Positions 1-11,839 of a DNA stretch of 64,000 bases are shown piece by piece. Origin of the DNA: Heliocidaris erythrogramma (lineage: Eukaryota > Echinodermata > Echinoidea > Camarodonta > Echinometridae); contig CM046864.1 of NCBI GenBank assembly GCA_025617745.1, positions 31,935,239 through 31,999,238 on the forward strand, read 5' to 3'. The notes under the pieces were generated by a model. It made no database searches. It had not been told where the DNA came from and saw only the letters and a program-made list of their open reading frames with translations. Made by a program: the position numbers and the translations under genes. Position 1 is the first letter of the stretch. Every line of letters begins with the position of its first letter.

Positions 1-599
1 AATTGCTTGCCAAGAGGGCAACCGTGGTAGTAAGGTGTGATCAAATAAAGAGAACGGAATCGAAGTAAATCGGATATGATTTATGTTGTGACCATTGAAT
101 GTTAATGTGTACAATCATACTGTATAATTTGTTTTGTATATGCTGCTCAAAGATGAAGCACTTAGTTATATACTAACTATAGGTATAGGTGCACTTTTCT
201 TGTCACTTCACTTAATTGAAAGGCCCTTTAATGTCAGTATTATACTCTACTCAAAACAAAAAAGGAAAGAAGATCTGTGTACGTATTTATTTTGCTTTTA
301 TAATGCATATATTCGGATTTTCTAATGAGGTTCTATGAGGAATCAGAAAGAGCGCCCACTGCTCACGTTTGAGAGACATAGGGAATACTTGTATTCCTAA
401 AACGCCCTCGAAATGCATCTCGAGCGGGCTTGTCAGGATAACGTTGTAAAATCAGGGCAGGAGTGGCGGTCCTGCATGGTATCCTGGAATCTGTACCTTT
501 CTAACTAAAAGTTAGACCCACGGATCAACAAATAAAGTATAAGTGAAAAGAGAAATTTAGCAAGGCAACAATAGTCAAAATTGACTAGTTTGCCTATTT
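1..599. other. No gene recognised
   Basis: AT-rich sequence with only short open frames. I see no splice-flanked coding exon, tRNA fold or repeat family shared with the rest of the window. Confidence 0.5.
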
Positions 600-790
600 T
601 AAAACAACAACGACAACAGCCTGTAATCCAGCTACCAGTGGAAGTTATAAACTGATTCAGCGGACCCAGGTTCGAGACTGAGTCACGTCTTTCGGATGGT
701 GACGTTAAAGGTCGGTCCCAGACGTAAATAATCATATCTGATTGATACACGTCTGTAAAAACCCAATTACACACACACACACAAACACAG
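600..790 (+). repeat. tRNA-derived SINE
   Basis: A B-box-like GGTTCGAGACT lies at 669-679. It is followed by a block with TTTCGGATGG and GACGTTAAAG (690-719), an arrangement common in the conserved central domains of invertebrate SINEs, and the copy ends in a CA-rich tail (about 768-786). The 5' tRNA-like head is degenerate, so the left edge is approximate. No target-site duplication was found. Confidence 0.55.
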
Positions 791-799
791 AGATTGTCC

Positions 800-850
800 T
801 CATTGCCTGAGGAAGACTAGCAGTTAGCGGTCGAAACGTCGCAACCCTCG
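800..850 (+). ncRNA. Hammerhead-like core, possible Penelope-type LTR fragment
   Basis: CTGAGGA (807-813) fits the hammerhead CUGANGA box. A short GAC/GTC helix (815-817 with 830-832) and CGAAAC follow. Penelope-like retroelements are known to carry hammerhead motifs in their terminal repeats, and CCTGAGGAAG...GTCGAAACGTC resembles that kind of terminus. Stem III and the cleavage-site strand are not convincing, and no Penelope reverse transcriptase is nearby. Confidence 0.25.
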
Positions 851-923
851 TTTCCTCCTTCGTGTGACAACAGATCAACTTATACTCTTATTGTACTACC
901 ACGATGATCGACATCTTCCGCAA

Positions 924-947
924 TATATATATATATATATATATATT
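924..947. repeat. (AT)n microsatellite
   Basis: A short perfect AT dinucleotide run. Confidence 0.9.
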
Positions 948-959
948 TCAATTTTATGA

Positions 960-3130
960 ACAGCAATATGATAATTCGAAATATTCCATATGAATGTTAT
1001 ATGTAAGCCATTTACTGTGAGCAAAACGAAAAACCATGTTGAATACATTGGACCAATAAATACTATACTCTTCTATCATACGCGCAACCAGTGGCTTATC
1101 TATGAATTATGGTACCCAGGGAAAAGAATGAAGTTGCGTCCCTCCAATGCCCCCCCCCCCCCACCCGTGCCCAAACTTATTCAAGTTATTAAAAAATGCA
1201 ATTCCTTGTGCATTTTTCCCAGGAAATTTTGCAATGCACCACTGTTATTGAGCGATCGAGAAGTTTAAATTTTGTACATTGATAAACGGTTTTTTTATTC
1301 ACTCACTTCTAATATTGGGAGCAAAATTAACAAAAACCCTTGGAAATTAGTCGAGAAATTCAGCAAGTTGACCGAAAGTTGAGATTTCTTTCAAATGTTG
1401 AAGCTTTGTACATGCTGCTTTATACACTTTATGATATGCTGCAATATTTAGCAAGATTCAGATCAATCACTAGGCGATTGAACAAGTTCTTCTCGAAATC
1501 TTCCAAATCAAAGGAAATATTTTTTTCCGGTTAGGGAAGGAATTTTTTTATTTTCATTTCAATTTTTCCTGGTCGGGAAAGAGCATTTCTATGAAGTTCA
1601 TGTAAATGTTTGAAAAATGAAGGGTGAAGTGCTTTTATTCGATGTCATATGTCAGACGAAAAGATGTTTTGGTGTAATTAGATATCACACGCTAGTGGTG
1701 AACATATGCCTTCTGGTATAGACATTGATTTTTCAAGATATATGGTGGCTTTAGTATAAATTCACAAATATATTATATTACGGTTATGAAGGTTTAGTAA
1801 AAAGTGATTCTTGAAAGAAGTTCACTCCTGACGTATATGTGAAGCAAGATAACAAACTGAGAAAGGTTTTCGCATAGGATAATTGGATGAGAAAATATTG
1901 ACGTGCTAGAAGGAAAAGCATATAATATATATACATATATTTTTGTTGTTGTTGAAAGAATCGATTTTAAAGTATGTGTAACTATAAAAACAATACATAA
2001 TGAAAAAATAGTGTTTTCACATCATTGTCAAAATTGTGAAAACCTAGGGGAAAGGAGAACATGGTTTCATCTCAGGAACAGAATGAGTTGGAATCATTCA
2101 TGTATTATTGCTGTAACATAGTGAACTGATCTCAGTGTAGACACAAATTTCTGACAGATATTATGATAAATTGAATATCAGCTTATACTAGTTTATTTGA
2201 GATACAGACACTATTAAGAAATTAATTGTTTCGTTTAGTGTTCATACAGATTATAGTCTGTCCAAAGACTCCTGTCTATACTGTATAGTCTTAGTGACCA
2301 TGATGCTGAGGAGATAGAAGTAGGTATTAACTTTTTGATTGATATTAAGAAAGATAATAACTGGAAAAAATCTCACTAAAATGAAAAAATAACTTCCATA
2401 TTTGTGTTTAAAAGGACCTTTTATTCTATACGAAGAGAGCATGAATGAGGACAAACTTAAATAAACATTGGTGATGGTGTACAAAGTACTATTGACTGTA
2501 ACTATTATAATAGTTGTAACCGCATACTACTCTTCAGCATCATGGTTACTGAATTATTAAATTTTTCTCTTTTCCAATTTGCATCTGCTAGTTGGAGAAG
2601 TTTTGGCGGAGGCATGGGGATATAATGGTAGAGGAAGAAAACTGTATTCATTTTGAAGATATAGAACTTCCAAAGTAATTGAACAATATCTTTCCATCAA
2701 ACTGGAATGTGTGAATATTTTATACAGCACCTGTTGGGCTGATATTTTCTTTCTTCCTCTCTATATCTCTGTGCCTCTTCCTCTCCCTCCTACTCTCTCC
2801 ATTTATAATACATGTACATACTATCAGTGATTGCTGATGCATTGGTTATGAAAGGGTTTAATTATAACCCAGATGTAAAAATCTAGTAAATGCATGTTTT
2901 ATAGGCCTACATCGGGTTTTTTTTGTTTTTTGTTTTGGTATTGATATGGACACTGATGTTAATTTACATGAGGTTTTGTGCTAAACACATGTCGAATATT
3001 CGTTTTAATGGAGAGAGGATGTGAAGGGGTATACGCTGTTTTTGTAAGATGGACAGGGTTCTAGCGTTGTACATGAATTAACGTATGAAATGGATTTTGT
3101 AGGATCCCCTATGGAGGATAGTCATTCGAC
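960..3130. other. No gene recognised
   Basis: AT-rich sequence with only short frames, a poly-C run near 1,150-1,163 and scattered homopolymers. I found no supported exon. Part of the right end may be the 5' untranslated region of the LINE that follows, but this cannot be delimited. Confidence 0.45.
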
Positions 3131-3136
3131 TTTCCG

Positions 3137-5801
3137 TTGTGTGTCGTTCCAAGGGCTCGTAGTGCGAGTCCTTCTTTTTGTTGTATTGTATTTGTCTTGT
3201 CGTTGTTGGTGTCTTTGTTTTTGTTCTTGTCGTTTGTATACAAAAAGTTAATACTTCCACAGGTAGTTCCTTATTTCTTTTTCTTATCAAACTCATTTAC
3301 GATGCACGATGATGTTACGTATATTTCCATGAATTGTCGTGGCCTAGGTGATAGTCGGAAAAGGCAGGATATTTTGTTATATTTAAAGTCAAAACAATGT
3401 GACGTGTGTTGTATTCAGGATACTCATTTTGTACCAGATATAGAGAACGAAATACGCAGGGGATGGGGAGGCAAATGTTTTTTCTCTTGTAATACGTCCA
3501 ACTCAAGGGGAGTAGCTATTCTTTTTAAAGATACGGTCCCAGTAAATATAAATAGACAGAAAATAGACAATGTAGGAAACTTTGTGGTTTTAGACTTGAC
3601 ACTTTATGAATATAACATAACATTAGTATCGTTATATGGGCCAAATACAGACAATCCCACATTTTTTACTGATCTTCAAAAAGTTATAACAGAATATGAA
3701 AATCCACATACCATTATCTGTGGGGATTGGAATTTAGTACAAGATTCAACTCTCGATACGTGTAACTATCTCCATGTTAATAACCCTCGACCAAAACAAC
3801 AAGTTAAGGAAATGAAGAGTGCATTAGATTTATGCGATCCATGGAGAATTAAATATCCAACAAAAAGATCCTATACATGGCGACAACCAAACCCTTTTAA
3901 ACAAAACAGATTAGACTTCTTTTTGATATCTTCAGAACTTCTTTCGTTAGTTCACAGGGTTGATATTTCTCCGGGTTATCGAACGGATCACTCCTTAATT
4001 AGTCTAAGTCTGAGCTTAAATCAAATAAAGCCAGGTTCTGGTTGTTGGAAATTCAATAATTCTTTGTTAAAAAACGACGGTTTTGTTTTACAAATTAAGA
4101 AAACAATAAAAGAAACTATTTTATTTTACGCAAAAGACACGGTAGATTTTGATGAAAACGATTCTATAGTTGGTGATTGTGAATTTACTATAAATGATCA
4201 ATTATTTCTCGAAACTTTGATGATGATTATAAGGGGAGAAGCTATATCGTATGCTTCCTTTTTAAAGAAAGATGGTGTAAATAGGCAACAATATTTAGAA
4301 AAGAAAATTGAAGAGTTAGAAAGAAAATTGGTAATAAACAATGATAAGACTGCTTTATTAAAGGAATTTAAAGAAATAAGATTAGAACTTGAAACCTTCC
4401 GCTCAAAACAGAATGAAGGAATCGCCATGAGATCTCGTATAAAGTGGATGGAGTTTGGGGAAAAACCCTCAAAATTCTTTTTGAATTTGGAAAAACAAAA
4501 CAAAGTTACAAGAGAAATACGTGAACTATCTACTGAAAATGGTGATATCATTAATGAACAACATGCATTGCTTAAAGAGGTGTTTAATTTTTATTCGAAT
4601 CTTTATACAGAAAAAGAAGTAGAAGAAATAAATTTAGAAATTTTATTGAATTATTCTGACATTCCCAAATTGTCATCAAAAATGTCTTTATTGCTTGAAG
4701 GTCCATTAAGTGTCGATGAAGTTTATGCTATGTTAAAACATATGAAAAACAATAAATCCCCTGGGCAAGATGGCTTTACGGTAGAATTCTACCGTTTCTT
4801 TTGGGAAGATATAAAACATTTTATAGTAAAGTCTTTGAACCATGCTTATTTTACAGGACATTTATCACAATCGCAAAAATTGGGGATTATAACTTTGATT
4901 CCGAAAGGGAACAAGTCTCGAGATTTACTTAAAAACTGGCGCCCTATTTCCTTGCTAAACGTTATTTATAAACTGGCATCCGGTTGTATAGCTAATAGAC
5001 TAAAAGGTGTTTTGTCTTACTTGATACATGAAAATCAAAAGGGATTTATAAAGGGTCGTTTCATAGGGGGAAAATATACGTTTATTATATGACACATTAC
5101 TTTACACTGAAATAAATGATATAGCAGGCATGCTACTGGTTATTGACTTTGAAAAGGCATTCGACTCTGTGTCGCACAAATTCCTCTATAAAGTTTTGGA
5201 TTTCTTTCAATTTGGCCCATCTTTACAGAAGTGGATTAAATTGTTTTATGAAAACGCTTCCTCGTGTGTCTTAGTTAACGGACATTGTACAGATAGATTT
5301 TTAATAGGACAAGGGTGTCGCCAGGGAGATCCTTTGTCTCCTTACCTGTTTTTGTTAGTGAGTGAAATACTTGGTATCCTAATGCGTCACTCAAATTCTT
5401 TAGTTGGATTGCATATGAATGGGAAAACACTCAAACTATTGCAATATGCAGATGATACCCTTTTGACACTTAATGGTACTAGGCAAGATTTACAGTGTGC
5501 TCTCGAAATACTTAATGACTTTAAAAATATGTCCGATCTTAAAATCAACATAACAAAAACGCACGTTATATGGATCGGGAAGAACAGGTCTCTTAAAGCA
5601 GAAATTTTACATGAATACAAATTGAACTGGATATCTGAAGGTTATTTTAGGTACCTAGGTATAGACTTTTCAGTACATTTATCACAGATGGTTGAACATA
5701 ATTATTGTGAAAAGAACCCATGGTTGAAAAGATCGTTAACCCCCTTAGGACGAGTAACCATAATGAAATCGTTATTTATACCCAAATTAAATTACTTGTT
5801 T
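3137..5801 (+). mobile_element. L1/Tx1-like LINE, 3'-truncated
   Basis: A non-LTR retrotransposon body with an apurinic-type endonuclease followed by reverse transcriptase on the plus strand. The order and motifs (NCRGLGDSRKRQ, GDWN, TDHS, then YADD) fit the L1/Tx1 group. It stops abruptly after the RT region, in the segment reading KSLFIPKLNYLF, and the C-terminal part and 3' UTR are missing. LINE copies are normally truncated at the 5' end, so loss of the 3' end points to a later rearrangement or insertion at about 5,802. Confidence 0.85.
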
Positions 5802-5846
5802 CACGACGAACTAGAATCAAATACCCAGTCAAGCTTCTTCGTTTAC
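3302..5846 (+). pseudogene. LINE ORF2: endonuclease-reverse transcriptase, frameshifted
   Basis: ORF2 copies LINE RNA into DNA at a nicked target. The likely start is the ATG at 3,302, whose product begins MHDDVTYISMNCRGLG; the upstream frame reads as hydrophobic, non-conserved sequence. The endonuclease covers about residues 1-240, with NCRGL, CIQDTHF (Asp where many relatives have Glu), YGPN, GDWN and TDHSLI. A Lys/Glu-rich linker follows, then RT with KSPGQDGF, LIPKG, NWRPISLLN, VIDFEKAFDSV, GCRQGDPLSPYLF and catalytic YADD (near 5,447). The frame breaks at a run of five G at 5,066-5,070: the expected continuation resumes one base out of phase and runs from about 5,071 to 5,800. The last 15 or so codons are not LINE-like. 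The copy is inactive. Confidence 0.85.
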
Positions 5847-5931
5847 TAACTATTGTCTACGGCGGACCGTTTGAATATTAATGAGTCAGAAAGAAGAGGA
5901 TCTTGGGTATTTGATTCTAGTTCGTCGTGAC
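5801..5931. repeat. Short inverted repeat, 27-bp arms
   Basis: CACGACGAACTAG at 5,802 and its reverse complement ending at about 5,930 form arms of about 27 bp that agree through TGGGTATTTGATTC. About 75 bp of spacer lies between them. The repeat sits exactly where LINE similarity ends. It could be a tiny MITE or an inversion scar. Confidence 0.6.
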
Positions 5932-6135
5932 TTGGCCGTGAACCAGAATAGCCTGGTGGTTAAGTCGCTGCCCGGCAAGCAGCAGATGACAGGTTCGAAT
6001 CCCGCTGGTTCCAATTTTTTCTGACTTGTGTTTTTCATTACACATCGAGCATACGATCTTTAACACTGGGAGTAATATGCCGAAAGATTTGTTTACAAAT
6101 TAAAAATTCCTCCCCAGTCAAGCTTCTTCGTTTAC
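5824..6135 (+). mobile_element. SINE insertion with 23-bp direct repeats
   Basis: A perfect 23-bp direct repeat beginning CCCAGTCAAGCTTCTTCG occurs at 5,824-5,846 and 6,113-6,135, as expected of a target-site duplication made by LINE-type integration. The 266-bp insert holds the tRNA-like segment at 5,940-6,012. The first ~80 bp of the insert also contains one arm of the neighbouring inverted repeat, so the history involves more than one event. Confidence 0.65.
5940..6012 (+). repeat. tRNA-like SINE head
   Basis: GAACCAG (5,940-5,946) can pair with CTGGTTC near 6,005-6,011 as an acceptor stem. A 5-bp GCTGC/GCAGC anticodon stem encloses a 7-base loop CCGGCAA with GGC in the anticodon position. 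The B box reads AGGTTCGAATCC. Position 33 is C rather than U and the T stem has mismatches, so this is a tRNA-derived Pol III promoter relic rather than a working tRNA gene. Confidence 0.6.
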
Positions 6136-6608
6136 AAGACCTTAAAAACACTGTTTCTATAAAATATGCATTTTATTAATGATTTGGGTGCGTAATAATC
6201 CAGGACCACACATTTTCGTCATTGTCTCCACTTCATCATTCTTTCCATCCCCCCCCCCCCTTCCCCCTTGAAAGTGCTGCCCTTGGCACGTGCCCCCTCT
6301 ATCCGCTCCGTTACACCACTGGACCGTGCGAGACAGAAGAAAGGTTGATGTAGCAAAATCGGATTATATGGATCTCGCTTTGAATTCTGAATTCTCATTG
6401 TAACTTCCTATATCTCACTTATTCACATGATTCATGTTTGCCTTTTTTTTTGGAAATTTTAGTTTTCTTTTTTTTTTTTTATCCTAGGGCTATTCTTTTA
6501 TTTATCCCCATATTTCTTCATTTATCATATAGTTATTCCTTTTTCTTATCCTTCCGTTTTGTCTCCCTTGATTTGTTTCATTTTTTCTTCGTCTACCACA
6601 TTCTCTAT
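6136..6608. other. No gene; poly-C repeat end and pyrimidine-rich stretch
   Basis: It contains a C-rich run (6,249-6,270) followed by GCACGTGCCCCC and a CACCACTGG terminus, which look like one end of another degraded TIR element. A T-rich stretch follows. The open frames through the T-rich part have low-complexity composition and no domain. Confidence 0.4.
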
Positions 6609-6902
6609 CAGGGCCAGCCGAACGTTTTTGAGATTGGTGGAGCCCAAATATGGGAACCATGCAGGAATGTTACTATTGTGCTACAAAAAAGGGGCCCAGT
6701 CTCCGCCGTCGTCGACATTCCCGACAAAAATTTTGTTGACAACCCAAAAAAAGTCCAGTATCGTCGCCGTTGTCGACATTCCCGGCAAGCCAAAAAAAAA
6801 AAAACACACATGGGGGGTCCAAACTTTTTTAAAACACATTTTCTATGTCCGAGGCAAAAAATATCGGAGCCCCCCCCCCCCCCCCCCCCCGTTCCGCCTG
6901 CC
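6609..6902. mobile_element. hAT-like MITE, subfamily 2
   Basis: The left end is CAGGGCCAGCCGAACG, and the right end (GTTCCGCCTGCC) is its degraded reverse complement after a poly-C tract. Flanks TTCTCTAT (6,601-6,608) and ATATCTAT (6,903-6,910) match at 6 of 8 positions, consistent with a worn 8-bp target duplication. The CAGGG termini and 8-bp duplication are hAT hallmarks. No transposase is present. Confidence 0.5.
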
Positions 6903-7319
6903 ATATCTATTATCCTCACAATTCTGTTTTTTTTTAATGTATTATTCATTTATTTCCCTAAGACATTATGGATTATCGGCGTTGGCGACCTTTGTTCGTA
7001 TTTCCTTTGTTCTCATCTGCAATGAAAAGACAGGAAATCCATTCATGCTTTTGAAACCGTTAGAACCCAAGCTTGAACCAGTTTATCGTTTGTAAAGTAT
7101 GGCGACTAATATAGTTTTAAAAAATGTGAATAACGCTACTCCTTTATACAGAAAACAATTCAGCAGAGGAAGCAATAATGAAAGTATTTATGATACTGAT
7201 GATGAGAAATCGTGAACTCCATAATAAACCTATGAATGTAAAACAAAAATATGTAGAAGAAACATCCCCAGGAGATTTTCATCTGTTTATTTCTAACCTT
7301 TTGCTTTTATTTCATTATG

Positions 7320-7860
7320 CATTTGACATTTAATTATTATTATTATTTTTTTTTTGCTTCATGAGTTTTGATCGTACTCTTTGTTTCCACTTTTCCTGTT
7401 GGTATTTTTTTGTGTTCTTTTCTAAACGAATAGACGGGCACAGAAGACGAAATTGTTGTTGAAGAGGGTAAGAGAAATATAAAATAGAATGCTCATAATG
7501 GAGAACAAGAGACGGTAATAAAGAAGGTCAGAAATGAAGACAGAACCATTGATGGGAAAAGTGTAATTCCAGATAAAGATATGAAAATAATCGCGTAAAT
7601 GGGATGTTCCAAAATAGATTTATAATAAAGAAAAAGATGGAATCTTTATATAAAGCATAAAAGTTTAGGTATGGTCTTACAAATAATCATGTTTTTGTTG
7701 CTTTTGTTGATGTTATTAATATAATTATTATCATCATCATCATCAACAACATCATCATTATCAATATCATATTCATCATATAATTACATCATTATAATTA
7801 CTATTGTTCTTGTTGTTCTTCATCTTGTTATTGAAAATAAAAGATTACATTGTAGACCCG
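7320..7860. repeat. Simple-sequence tracts (ATT/TCA repeats)
   Basis: Interrupted trinucleotide tracts, mainly ATC/TCA and ATT, lie at about 7,705-7,800, with a shorter ATT/T tract near 7,335. No coding evidence. Confidence 0.7.
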
Positions 7861-9379
7861 TTTTGAAAGAAAAGAGATTGGCCTGTGTCAGATGAGGATG
7901 GATGTAAAACATACCTTTTGGGGGGAACTTCGGTTGGTACCCGAGTTATTTATCGCGCAAATTTCATTTGACTTTTCTATAATGTAATCTCCAGATGTAG
8001 CGCTCGTGTATTCTGATAGGAGAGACAAGAATGGATATCGGGTAATATAGGGCTACAGTACACAGGGCTCTCCTTTGTGATACTCTTTTTTTCTTTCTTC
8101 CTTAAATTCAGCTTTTTTTGTTCTTGTTCTTTATCTCCTAATTTTTGTTCTTTGCTTTCACTTGGGCCTATACTTGAAAAAAATCGTAGGAGTGGTCGCC
8201 CCCTAACCCACGCCCCACTGTATCGCCGCCCCTGGTTACCTCTCATATATCAGCTATTCCGTTTTATTATGCATTTCATGGTTGTAACCGAGCAGAATTT
8301 TCGGTCTTCGGAATTCTCTATTTTTTTAATTTTAATTTTTTTTTTTTTGGGGGGGGGGGGTGTATTTGCTAATATCCCATTCATGTTCTTATGAATGAAA
8401 TCCAGAATAGCCCAATATGTTAGGAATTCAATCAATAAAACTCTAAATCTGAATCTGAATCTTTCTTGTTTCTGCTGATGTTACAGGCGCGAAGGCGATG
8501 TTTTACCCTCCTGTTGATCGATCGCTTATTCTTTTATGGCCCTATCCCCAGAAGCCCCCCCCCCCCCCCCCATGATGAATTTTTGCCGTAAGCGTCTGCC
8601 AAGCTACATGTATATTTTGTCGGACAATTTACTGGAGAAATTTGTTTGATAGTTGATAAGAAGTAGGCCTAAATGTGTTTATTGCCGTCGTTCTCTCATC
8701 CTTGTTTTCCCATTCCGTTGTCTAAACGAATTGTTTTTGCGCCTTTTGTATTTTGCCCCCCCCCCCCTCTCTCTCTCTCTCTTTAGACAGAGGGACACGG
8801 GGTTGGTGAAGTTATAGTAGACCAGCCAAGAAGATTTTTTTTACTTTGGACGGCATTTTTTGGTAATGCTCGGCGTTAATGCTTAAAGTCTTGAAAAAAT
8901 ACTGACGAATAACGTACGGGCGGATGCCACGCGCATTTTTGCCTAAAAATGCCATTTTTGGCTCAAAATTTGAAAGAATGTCAAAAATCACGATTTTTAT
9001 TTTTTTGACCTAATATGTAATACCTGATTAAGACTTTAAGTGATATCAGATTTATTTTGAGTTTCAAGTTATAAACCTGATTAATACACAATTGAAAGTA
9101 GGATATTACACACACATGTATGGCGTAATGAAACAAAGCTGTGATTTACTCAAAATAGGTTGTGAAAACTACCAATATTTCAAAGTTTTTTACCCAACGT
9201 AAATTTGTCATTTTAAACGCCTTTTCTTGATTAAACATATCATGTATATTGTCATGTCACACACAGAAAAGAAATTATCCGATAAGGTAATGTATAACTC
9301 ATTTTATGATATCCCAAACAGAACGATGTGTTTTTACTGGATGCGCATTTTGACTGAAAAACACTATTTGAAGGTACAT
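7861..9379. other. No gene; homopolymer-rich repeat debris
   Basis: Several poly-C and poly-G runs (near 8,350, 8,556 and 8,757) mark ends of degraded TIR elements; for example ATCGCCGCCCCTG at about 8,222-8,234 is a CAGGGGCGG-type terminus in reverse. No exon is supported. Confidence 0.4.
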
Positions 9380-9800
9380 CTAGAGTGTATAAGGCAATTA
9401 TCCCATGTTTATTAGTATAGTCTATGGGCCAAAAACTGAAATGTCTCCACCCCCTTAGAAATAATCTTAAATGATTTTTTTTCCCTGTTAGAGGGACCAT
9501 TAACTATCAGAATATGCTTCTTTGCCCTAAAATAAGAGGTGGGCGTGGCCACAAGGACTATTACCATGGCAACGGATCAAACACAGTAGAATTTAAGAAA
9601 ATGTCATGTATTCGTGATTAAGAAAGGACAAAAACACATTATAACATTTTAAAGTAATGTATCACAAGTTTCTCACTTGATAAAAACTCAAACAAAAGGT
9701 GTCCATCATGTTTATTTTATGGAAACAGTAAGACAAAAAAACATATTTGAGCAAAAAAAAAAACCCACGATGCTACAGAAAAAAGTAAATATTAATATAT
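9380..9800 (-). repeat. X-box repeat, one half of a split copy
   Basis: Between about 9,600 and 9,800 this matches the reverse complement of 23,250-23,445. It carries ATTACCATGGCAAC (9,560-9,573) next to GGTGGGCGTGGCC, the same context as the type-A monomers of the 59-61 kb array in reverse orientation. The other half of this copy resumes at 14,896, on the far side of a 5.1-kb insertion. Confidence 0.75.
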
Positions 9801-10306
9801 GTGACCCGTCACGACAAAATGAGACAGAAGTCGCTGGGCTAGAACTCGAGAAAATTGGGCAAATTTAAAAAAACTTCAAATTTCGTCATTTTTTTTTTCT
9901 TAGCTGATTTGAATCTTCAATGTTTCATGAATGATCTGTAAAAAAATTGAGTCCTAAATATAACGGGAAAGGGTAGAAAAAGCAGTTTTTCTACGAGTGT
10001 TTTTTTCGGTCAACTATTTTTTCGGACAGCTGGCTCGTCCCAGAGCGAAAAGAAAGCCATCCGCTAGGCCCCGCCCCTAGCGACGCGTGGCTTTGTTCAT
10101 TGGACGTTCGCAGTCACGTGATCTCCCTAAAAGAATTTGCAACATGTACTTAATGCTCGATCGCGCTGGCTTGCTCGTGCCATCTCGAATTGTTCTGAAG
10201 ATTAAGATCAGATATTGCTTCTGTTATCATCGCATTCGTACTACTTTGGTCCCGTTATAATAAAGTACAATATTATCAATATTTCATTAATCTTTATTTT
10301 TGGGAG

Positions 10307-10606
10307 TCTTTCTTGTTTCGTTTTGAGTGCAAGCTAAACAAAAATCTTTTTCTTCTTTCTCTGTTTCAATTATCAGTACCTCCCCTCTCTGTCTCTTTTT
10401 CTTTACAAGTTGATTATTTTGGTCCCAAGATCCCTTTGAATGGGGGGGGGGGGGGGTCTTTCTTGTTTCGTTTTGAGTGCAAGCTAAACAAAAATCTTTT
10501 TCTTCTTTCTCTGTTTCAATTATCAGTACCTCCCCTCTCTGTCTCTTTTTCTTTACAAGTTGATTATTTTGGTCCCAAGATCCCTTTGAATGGGGGGGGG
10601 GGGGGG
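10307..10606. repeat. 150-bp tandem duplication
   Basis: Two almost identical 150-bp units start TCTTTCTTGTTTCG at 10,307 and 10,457, and each ends in a run of about 16 G. The near identity, G-run included, indicates a recent duplication or an assembly artefact. The open frame across it is repeat-derived. Confidence 0.9.
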
Positions 10607-11340
10607 TGAACCAAATGAAATTGTGACGGCGAATGAAAATGTGTTAGAATGTGATACATGTTCAGAATGAGAGAGAGAGAAGAATTCACTAATCATCTGG
10701 TGAGGGTGCGTGTGAAAATAATAGACAAATTATTTAGCTCTATTAAAAGCAAAAAGAAAAAGTTGAAATTGAGAAGGTGGTAGATTTCGTAAAGCAAGAC
10801 TCGACTAGCGCAGAGAATTGTTAATGGTCAATGAAAGATCTCTTCATTACGAAGCTGGTTTAAGCCATCGCTGTTTAATCTATTGAAAGTAGAGAGGGAA
10901 TAGAAAAGAGTTGGCTTTCAAAACAGAAGTAAGAAGAACTGGAAAGATGACTTACGAACAACGAAACTATTGATACGCGATAATAATAAGGGGTAAATTC
11001 TGTAACCCTTTGAAAAGCCGAAAAGAAAATAAGCCTTTTAACCAGAAAGAACAGTACATGTACCTGTGTAGAGATTATGAAACAAGCGCGCGATTTAGGA
11101 CAAAGAGAGAGAGAGAGAGAAAATCAATAATCGTCTCTTGCTGGAGGTGACTTAATCCTTGTTCTTTGAAAGGGGCGAATTCTCTACCTCTTTATAACAT
11201 GGCGAAGAAGAAAAGAAATTAGCTATTAGACACCAGTAGATTGTATACATTTTTTTGGAGTAAACTATAGAGCGGAGAGAATCGATGACTTTCAAGCTAA
11301 GACGCGCGTTATCTTCATCATGTTCATACTGCCAGTTAGC

Positions 11341-11490
11341 CAGGGGCGGATACAGGATTTTCAGAAAGGGGGGCACACACTGAGGAACCCTCCGTTGACG
11401 AAGTCAAACGGCCATCTGGGGGGTCTGGGGCATACTTTGTCACACAAAACAGGGGGGCGCACGCCCCTTGCGCCCCCCCCCCCCCCCCCT
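11341..11490. mobile_element. hAT-like MITE fragment
   Basis: It starts CAGGGGCGGATACAGG, the hAT-like terminus also seen at 25,956, continues through G-rich sequence and stops in a C run. No right terminus is seen. It interrupts one of the amplified units of the host element. Confidence 0.5.
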
Positions 11491-11839
11491 CTGCTTATTC
11501 TCTTATTCGTTAAAGCCGAACAGACAAAGAGTCAAAATTAAGAAGAACTGTCGAAATTATGATACAGGTGAAAGATTTAGAAGGAAAGAGAGAATTGTCT
11601 GGGTGTCAGTTTTTACAAAAAGCAGTTGTCATTATTATTTATTTTTTAAGCTCTAGTTAACTAGAGTGGCGCTAAGAAGCAATTTATCTCTATCCCGCTT
11701 TTGAACAAGTCATGACGATAAAAAGCGGCCAATTCTATAATTCTTTTTAACAGCCGAAAATAAAAGAAAATTATTTTTTAAAACTAGAATGAAAAGGCCC
11801 TCGGTTGCGATAATGAAACAAGTATCTGATTTGTTTTAA

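Noticed and set aside
5940..6012. Functional tRNA-Ala gene
   Set aside because: Anticodon position reads GGC, but position 33 is not U, the T stem is mismatched and the sequence sits within a SINE insertion with target duplications.
6438..7095. Overlapping plus-strand frames of 178-195 codons
   Set aside because: Phe/Leu- and Pro-rich translations of T and C runs and of a hAT-like MITE; no domain and no splice context.
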